A stretch of 64,000 bases of DNA from Lepeophtheirus salmonis (taxonomy: Eukaryota > Arthropoda > Copepoda > Siphonostomatoida > Caligidae). Location of the stretch: contig NC_052132.2 in NCBI RefSeq assembly GCF_016086655.4, positions 15,750,805-15,814,804 on the forward strand. The letters are read 5' to 3'. Below the pieces are notes generated by a model. The model was not told the DNA's origin and made no database searches. It was given only the letters and a program-made list of their open reading frames with translations. Both the position numbers and the translations under genes were made by a program. Positions 57,650 to 64,000 of this stretch are shown one piece after another (position 1 is the stretch's first letter; the number at the start of each line of letters is the position of its first letter).

Positions 57650-58700
57650 AACCATTTTAAGGGTCAAAATTTAATATTTTGCTACATAAAATGCACAAAT
57701 TTTCAACAAAACTCGATTAATGATTTTAACATCTGTATTAAATATAGGGGCGTCTGCAGGATTATATAATATATATTGTATTTTTTTCAAAAAAAAATCA
57801 AAAAATTAAAATTTCTTAATTTAAAAAAAAAAAAATCCAAAGCTATTAAAAAAAAATTATATTGTTTTGGAAAAAAAATTGAAAAATAAATTTCAAATAT
57901 TTAATTTTAGCTATTCACAGGAATTATAATTATACAGAAAATAATATTTGTAACTTTTTTTATCCAAAAATCCATAGCTATTCATAAAAAATAACTAAAA
58001 AAAAAACACAAAAAAAACTATGGAAAATAAGTTTCAAATATTTAATCTTTGCGATTTTTAAAAAAATTCATTGCTATTCACTCGAAATTAAAATATTTTG
58101 AAAAAAAATTAAATTTACAGCTATTCACAGAAAATTAAAATTTCTTTAAACAAAAAAAATTTCAAAAATCCATAGCTATTTATAAAAAATTATTTTTTTT
58201 GAAAAAAAAAAATAAAAAAAAATTTTTAGAAAATAAATTTCAAATAATTAACTTTTGGGATTTTTTTTGTCTGAAAATCCATTACTATTCACAAAAAATT
58301 AAATTATTTGGAAAAAAAATAGAATTAAAATTTTTTGGAAAAAAATTTCTAAAATGAATAGGTTTTCACAAAAAAATTGAAAAATCCACAGTTGTTCAGC
58401 ACTAATAAATTATGGACGACAAAAGTAAGTTAATTAGAGAAAAGTTTCGTATTATCTCCATTATAATTGTTAATTTTTATCCACAATACGATTCTATAAC
58501 GACTTAAAAAACATAGTTTTAATAGATTTTAGGGTCAGATATATATATATAAAACTAGGCAATAGAAGGTTCAAGTATTTTTATTTATTATTCCCATTTT
58601 GGAATTCAATAGTTCACTATTTTCCTTATTATTAATGAAGAACAGATTTTATTAACATTCAACATTGCTGACGTCAGAGGAAAACGCCTTATTAATTATT
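57650..58700. repeat. Family H copy expanded by a degenerate tandem array
   Basis: Left block AAAATGCACAAATTTTCAAC and right block AATTGTTAATTTTTATCCAC, AAAACTAGGCAATAGAAGG match 26850-27390. Between them (about 57770-58400) is an array whose recurring word is ATCCATAGCTATTCACAAAA, with A-runs and TTCAAATATTTAA, in units of roughly 75-110 bases that have drifted. Confidence 0.75.
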
Positions 58701-59214
58701 GAATCATAGTAGGGTTATTCACAGCTTCTGAATATGACTCACTTCGAGCTTAGAAAATCGACAGTCAAAATACCATTATGAGGACATTGTCCGAATCAAG
58801 GGTGTTGATTAGAGTGACTCTGGATGACTCACCATTAATTGACCGATAATTACTCTACGACTGAATCAAATATTGTTGGAAAATAAATAAGAAATTTGAT
58901 TTGAACAAAAGTTCTTGTTTATAAAAGACAAAAAATTACGGTTGAAATATTTTGAATTTAACTTATTTTTAGTTTAATAGTTTATCAGTAAAACTTGAGA
59001 AAATATTCATATCTGGGTGATTTGGATTTCATTGAAGATATAGATAAAAGTCCTATCTACACTTCCTATGGCTCAAAATTGGAGTAGCACCTTTGCTAAA
59101 AATCACCACCCGTAGATATGGAATTGTACGGGGTGTGTGATTGAAAACTAGACATTTTGAATCTGTAATTAGCTAAACTTTGTACATATGTTAGCCCTTG
59201 TGTTGTCATTTCTA
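58701..59214. other. Intergenic, no gene seen
   Basis: No supported frame. Confidence 0.35.
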
Positions 59215-59690
59215 ATCTTCAATGTTGCCTCCATCGACTTTAATAATGGTCTTGATGCACTCTGACAGGTGTTAATAATGGTTTTTTTGGCTCAGGGATT
59301 TCCAATACTCATCATCAGAACCTTTGAGATTTTCCAGATTCAGTACCTCGACAAGCGGGTAGAAATAAAAGTCGACCGGGTTGCCAAACTGGTGGCTACA
59401 TTTTTGCCAGCCGTAATGGAATATCGGTCTCCAAAAACGACTGTGCGATTGATGTTAAAAAGAATATGTTTGCCGGTGTAACATCTTGTTGAAGCTCGTT
59501 TCGATGCCAATACCGTCACTAATGGCCTTCATGACGTTCTAAATAGTATGCCTGCTGACCCATGTCCATTTTCAATTCTCTGTTTGTGTGTGTTACTCGT
59601 AAAGTAGAGAGATTCTATCGATTCTTTTGTCTCTTTGTGCGGTCATTCTTCGATTGATAGTGTTAATTTTTTTGGAGGAGGGGGGTTAAT
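59215..59690 (-). mobile_element. Internally deleted Tc1-type element
   Basis: On the minus strand the N-terminal helix-turn-helix region (MTAQRDKRIDRISLLYE at about 59640-59590, then a VSRHTI..VMKAISDG segment near 59540-59500) is followed within ~250 bases by a C-terminal tail (HLSECIKTIIKVDGGNIED at about 59275-59218). The whole catalytic core is missing or unreadable, so it appears to be a deletion derivative. Confidence 0.65.
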
Positions 59691-60117
59691 ACAGATAGTT
59701 TGTCACTGATGAGAGGATAATCTCTTTGATAGGTATCCAGACATCAACTATGCACTCGGTAACTACGATAGTTAAAATTAGCCTAAAATCTCGATCATAT
59801 AGGGACGCCACATGAAAACACTTAATTTCTGAATACTTATTGCTCAACAATGTATGTTGGTATAGTATAATTTATAAAAAGTCAAAGCGATTGATGTTAA
59901 AAAGAATATGTTAGGTCTTACCATTATATTCAACTGTCGATATATCCCTTTTAATTGTAGAGAGACTGATTGAAATATCTAAACTGAACCTCTTTATTAA
60001 GTCTAACAAAACTATATATAAGGATAATTATTAGCAAAATGAAATGAGTTCATAGTACAAATTGTAACGCCATAACCTTTTATAGAACTCAAGAAGTCTA
60101 AATTGATTTGTTCTAAG

Positions 60118-60265
60118 AAGTCCAACAACTATTTTTATTGGAGGGTCAACTGAACATTCAATGAGTAAGTACTAAGGGCTTGAAAGTTTTTTTTTTTCTT
60201 CAAACTTTTAGGACTGACTTATTGAATGTTCAGTTGACCCTCCAATAAAAATAGTTGTTGGACTT
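60118..60265. repeat. Perfect 45-bp inverted repeat (hairpin)
   Basis: Arms 60118-60162 and 60221-60265 are exact inverse copies (start AAGTCCAACAACTATTTTTA). Inside them another ~16 bases pair imperfectly. The loop centre is a T11 run. A poly-A run follows the right arm. Confidence 0.95.
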
Positions 60266-60419
60266 AAAAAAAAAAAAAAATTCGCAATTAGTACATAAGA
60301 ACATACTAGTTACAAAGCTACACTTTTGAATGGCCATGTGTTTTTAGTAGTGGGGAAGACAGGGAACTAAAGATAGGACGGAACAACATTTTGTAGGATC
60401 TGGATCGGTTCGGATCTCT

Positions 60420-60500
60420 TGAAGTCAGAGAAGAATTGTTGATCGACTTCGGAGTAATTTCAGCCTATATATCATTGCGTAGCAATTTGGTTCAATATCC
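60420..60500 (-). repeat. Partial family A copy, inverted
   Basis: Contains AGAATTGTTGATCGACTTCG and GAGTAATTTCAGCCTATATA. Confidence 0.6.
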
Positions 60501-60879
60501 GTACCTCAAATAACAAGTATACTAATAAAAAAAAGAAATTTTATTTCTTGGACCATCTTCTAATAAATAAGTGCGTGAATGAAAATTTGTCTATCACGTT
60601 AATGTGCCATTTTCTCGACTTGTTCGTAAGCTAGAGAGCTCAGATTTTTTTTTGTAACTAACTGTTTATTATTTAATATATCAAAATATGAATTAATTTC
60701 AATAATTCAATCTTGATTAATTATTGAATTAGTAAGTGTTCAGATTTCAATGGACCATAATAATAATAAACAAAATATGAATAAACTATAACATTGAATA
60801 GATATATTATAATGAGAAATGACGAATAAACTAACCGAATACATAATTTACACCTCATCTTCTTCCTTCTTAAAAAAAC

Positions 60880-61330
60880 AAAACAAGTCCAATTTTCCTC
60901 TCCTAAAAAGACAAGATTTTCACAATTGTGAGACGTAAAGGAATACCTCTTCTGTTGCAAATGGTCTGACTCCGGACTAAAGAGCCTCTCTACGTCTCCA
61001 GATAAGGGAAGGGGTATATATTGATGGACAAAGAAGTCCAGCCAGGCTGCCCTAAACTGTATTTTCTGACATTTGTCTTTCAATGTCTAGATTCTCCTTC
61101 CAAATGGAATTGAAGGTGGGCCTTTTGTGGTAAGAGTGAATGACTGGGGCCATGTGAAGATTCAAATCTCTATGAAAAAGCGGCCTAACCTTTTCTCAAA
61201 TCTCCTAGAGCGACTATTACGCTGCTCCAAAAGGTGAGTCACCAACTTCTTACTGTTCACCACTGGTGTGTCCGACTTGAAACAAATCAACATGTCCTTA
61301 AGATGTTGCAGATGGGGGAGTAAATATCCA
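60880..61330 (-). mobile_element. hAT transposase C-terminal (dimerisation) remnant
   Basis: The minus strand reads AYIGYLLPHLQHLKDMLICF (about 61350-61280) and LLEQRNSRSRRFEKRLGRF, then after frame breaks WLDFFVHQYIPLPLSGDVER and LFSPESDHLQQKR...NLVFLGEN-like sequence (61060-60890). The last part is the hAT C-terminal dimerisation motif (P.S.xVERxFS...KR....N.E.L.FL..N). It is unrelated in detail to the hAT at 1235-2870. Confidence 0.75.
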
Positions 61331-62400
61331 ATATAGGCATTGTTCTCGGCATGGATTTGGATGAAATCTGTACTGTATGTCCATACCATTTTTTTCAGAC
61401 GGTTTTGTATCCGTATGCCCGTTCCAAATTTTGTTTTCGTACCGGTATGGAAGTACAGTGGTACACTTTTGATACGACTTGCCCATCTCTGGGAATTTGT
61501 ATATATATCTTTCGTCTCTCGGATACTTGTAGCTGATCTAATAAATGGCATCTAAGTAAAGATAGGACAGATCAACATTTCCTCGGATCCGGTCTGTTAG
61601 AATCTTTAGACCTAAATGCTCAGGTAAATCTCGGGAACCTAAAATTTCGGACTAAAATCTGAAACTAAAATTAAAGGGATAACTGTTTCGAATTTTATAA
61701 GGATTTTATCCGAAGCTCAGACTTAAATAAAATAAGCACCTGTCCTTAAGTCTATTGTATCTTTTAACCTCTCCTCCGAAAAGACACAGAAAAAGGGGCC
61801 GAAATCAGTTTGTAGTTGGCCAATTCTTCCAACTTATGAATTGTTATTGAATAATAGCTAATAACTGTTCAAAACCTTATAAGAACTTATTCATATCCAA
61901 GCAATCAATGTTAAAAACTCTGATTAGAGGAATAGAAAAATAAACTTTAAAAGATTATAACAACATACCAGTGTTTGTGTGCATGGTGTTACAGTGTTTT
62001 TTTGTGATCTTCAGTGAATGTTTTTGCTTCTTTTCTCTTAATTAGTTTTCTGAACGTTGATTGGATGAGTATAATTAGCTTCTTTTAAACTGTGAACATT
62101 TATAAACAGTCGTTGAGTAATAAATCCATAGTTGAGAAAAATAGGCTAACTATCAACTGATTTTTCTCCCTTTTTCTGTTTCTTTTCAGAGGAAAAGTTT
62201 CGTGATTTAATCAAGATTACAACGTGTGAGATAATGTCATGTGGAACAACCACACAATCCAACTATTTATATAGATGTCGCTCTAGTCACTTATCATGGT
62301 TAATGAGGTGTATGTTCAATATAGAAAAAATCTTTTTTTTATAACTAGGATTAAGTGTTAAGCAATACTTGTATAGTTAATTAAGATCCAGAAAATACCT
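61331..62400. other. Intergenic with family I copy
   Basis: 61735-61860 contains CCTCTCCTCCGAAAAGACAC and GGCCGAAATCAGTTTGTAGT, a family I copy. No gene was found in the rest. Confidence 0.5.
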
Positions 62401-62499
62401 CAGACCTTTTTTATGAACCCCCGTAAAAGTTCGAGTGCCCAAAGCCGGTTTGGTTTTTAAGATCATATCGAATAATAAAAGTTTACTTATACCGTATCC

Positions 62500-63352
62500 A
62501 GGTACTTTGGATACAGGTCCAAGACTCGTCCTTTCTCTATATCTAAGCTGCTGTAAGAGTCGATGCTGTTGTGTAAATTGGGAGAAACCTTCCTCCCTAA
62601 CTCCTCCTAAAAGAAGTAATCTATGGGATTAATATCGGCAGAGTTAGAGCGTCAGGTCTGAGGTCCCAAAATGGTACCTCTATTCTTTCAACAAGTTTTG
62701 GGTCCTGCAGGCCTTGTGAGAGAGTGCCAAGTCTTGTTGAAACAGGAACTCGACACCATTAGCCTTAGATTTCATCCGAGGTATCACTTGGTCGGACAGG
62801 AGTTCACAGTATCTATCAACACCCATCCTCTTTTTTGGCTCAAAGAAGATGGGGGGGGGCATGACAATTCTGTTGCTTCAATGACCCCAAGGGTAATTAT
62901 GCTGGACGGAAACTTGATTTTAAAGACGTAAGGGATAGTAACTCTCTCTGTGCCCTACCATCTTTCGTTTTGGATGTCGTGGAATCTGTCAACAGTCCAT
63001 TGTTTCTCATCCGAATAAAAGATGATCCGGTTACTATGGAACTTTAAATCGTTGAGCAATTTTCTTCCGTAGGATGCCCGGGTGGCATTCATTTTGTATG
63101 TAAGGATATGCCATTTATAGAAGTGGTATGACTTCATTTATTCACTTTATTTATGGGCCTGGAGGCTGTAGCTCGGCTTACTCGGCGCTTTTTGGCAAGA
63201 ACGTTAATCGGAGTCCCACAAATGCCTTCACGGACCGTTTCAGGCCTACAAGGAATCTGGGAGTGCGTTTTTTATCACTCCAAGACTTGTGTACTTTTTT
63301 CTTATATGCCCTCTACTCCTTCCAGCGGATTTACCTGAACGACCCTGTATAA
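62500..63352 (-). mobile_element. Tc1/mariner-superfamily element with one terminus
   Basis: The outer end at 63352 reads ATACAGGGTCGTTCAGGTAA on the minus strand, a typical ACAGGGT terminus. Going inward: helix-turn-helix LAKKRRVSRATASRPINKV (about 63200), YGRKLLNDLKFHSNRIIFYS and DEKQWTVDRFHDIQNERW (first catalytic Asp, 62955-63060), VEFLFQQDLALSHKACRTQN (second catalytic Asp, ~62700-62760) and a decayed SADINPIDYFF (third). Stops and frameshifts separate the blocks. The left terminus is not defined. Confidence 0.88.
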
Positions 63353-64000
63353 AACTTTTCTAATCTATAACCTTTGATTGATTGTCTTTTCAAGAAATGA
63401 AGAAATTTTGCTGCACCCTCTATAATGCGTACTAATAATATAATTATCATAAGAGAAACATTAATAATTGAATGATCCTAAACGACATAGCTCAATGGAG
63501 AACGACGCACTTAGGAGAAAATATTCGCTTGAACTAAATCTGCGTAGTTTTGCATCTCTCGTTCCTAGAGAAGGAAATTGAACTTGATTTTTTTAGGTGC
63601 TGACACTCGATTCAAAGTTCCTATTTGTTAATTTTGCTTTATCAAAGAAATATTCAATACAAATACATTAGTCATATTTTTATGGGTCTTTGCACATCAT
63701 ATTCATAAGATGATTCTTATAAAATATTATGTAATTGAGGAACAAGTGAAATCGAGAACAATCAAGTTTTTAAGCCTAAATAAATTCCAAAACGTAATAT
63801 TTTTCTGACTTCATAAAGTAATACCGGTGTTTGTTTTGAACTGCATTTTGTGCTTTTTTAATAACAATTACTACAGTCATTGCTGGTATTAAGGGGGGCT
63901 CGTGTCTTTATGTAAAATTTATGTTAAAGAGTTTGGGTTGCACAAGTCTCGATGCTTGCACAAATTACAGCTTGGATAATCAAACTGTACAAGATTCCAT
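63353..64000. other. Window end, no gene seen
   Basis: No supported gene. GCTGCACCCTCTATAATGCG at about 63410 resembles 6683-6705. Confidence 0.4.

Noticed and set aside
59700..59735. CTGATGAG followed by a short stem near 59709
   Set aside because: The stem AGG..CTCT is followed by TTTG, not GAAA, so it is not a hammerhead core.

Overview
This is a strongly AT-rich, repeat-dominated piece of an animal nuclear genome, not a bacterial or plasmid sequence. The evidence is spliced genes with GT/AG introns, eukaryote-only proteins (V-ATPase catalytic subunit, a U2 snRNP branch-site protein, a TLDc protein) and many decayed eukaryotic transposons. The dense mix of Tc1/mariner, hAT, Ty3/gypsy and LINE remnants, and the character of the transposases, suggest an arthropod, most likely a parasitic (caligid, sea-louse-type) copepod. 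That assignment is inference from family resemblance and could not be checked.

Host genes occupy a small part of the window. (1) A single-exon minus-strand gene at 24757-26220 encodes a 487-aa protein with a long glycine-rich/acidic N-terminal half and a C-terminal TLDc domain. (2) A four-exon minus-strand gene at 30126-32177 encodes the complete 620-aa V-type proton ATPase catalytic subunit A. (3) A two-exon plus-strand gene at 34639-35081 encodes SF3B6 (p14), 126 aa. (4) A minus-strand kynureninase gene at 49240-53622 has seven recognisable coding exons. It lacks a visible ATG exon and carries a one-base deletion near 49999-50013, so it is either a recent pseudogene or a sequence error. (5) A 78-aa open frame with two CCHC zinc knuckles at 23462-23698 is uncertain. 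The first four are separated by kilobases and show no shared function.

0-23 kb is a transposon graveyard: a hAT element with subterminal repeats (1.2-2.9 kb), a Ty3/gypsy RNase H-integrase fragment (3.8-4.85 kb), several Tc1/mariner transposase pieces, one mariner with both inverted ends but an internal deletion (14262-15167), and many copies of two short dispersed families called A and B here. 23-36 kb holds most host genes. 37.6-44 kb is rich in unusual structure: an ~835-bp foldback, two CGTC-rich arrays (one containing a perfect-phase 28-bp tandem repeat), and a ~2-kb inverted-repeat element with a ~100-bp satellite inside and a hAT MITE nested in one arm with its 8-bp target duplication still visible. 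45.7-48.3 kb is a LINE remnant. 49.2-53.6 kb is kynureninase. 53.9-64 kb returns to Tc1 and hAT remnants, degenerate AT-rich tandem arrays and a 45-bp perfect hairpin.

I did not find a clearly new biochemical system. The best candidates for a second look are the copepod TLDc architecture, the 39.5-41.5 kb inverted-repeat element, the foldback linked to CGTC repeats, the 45-bp hairpin, and the state of the kynureninase gene.
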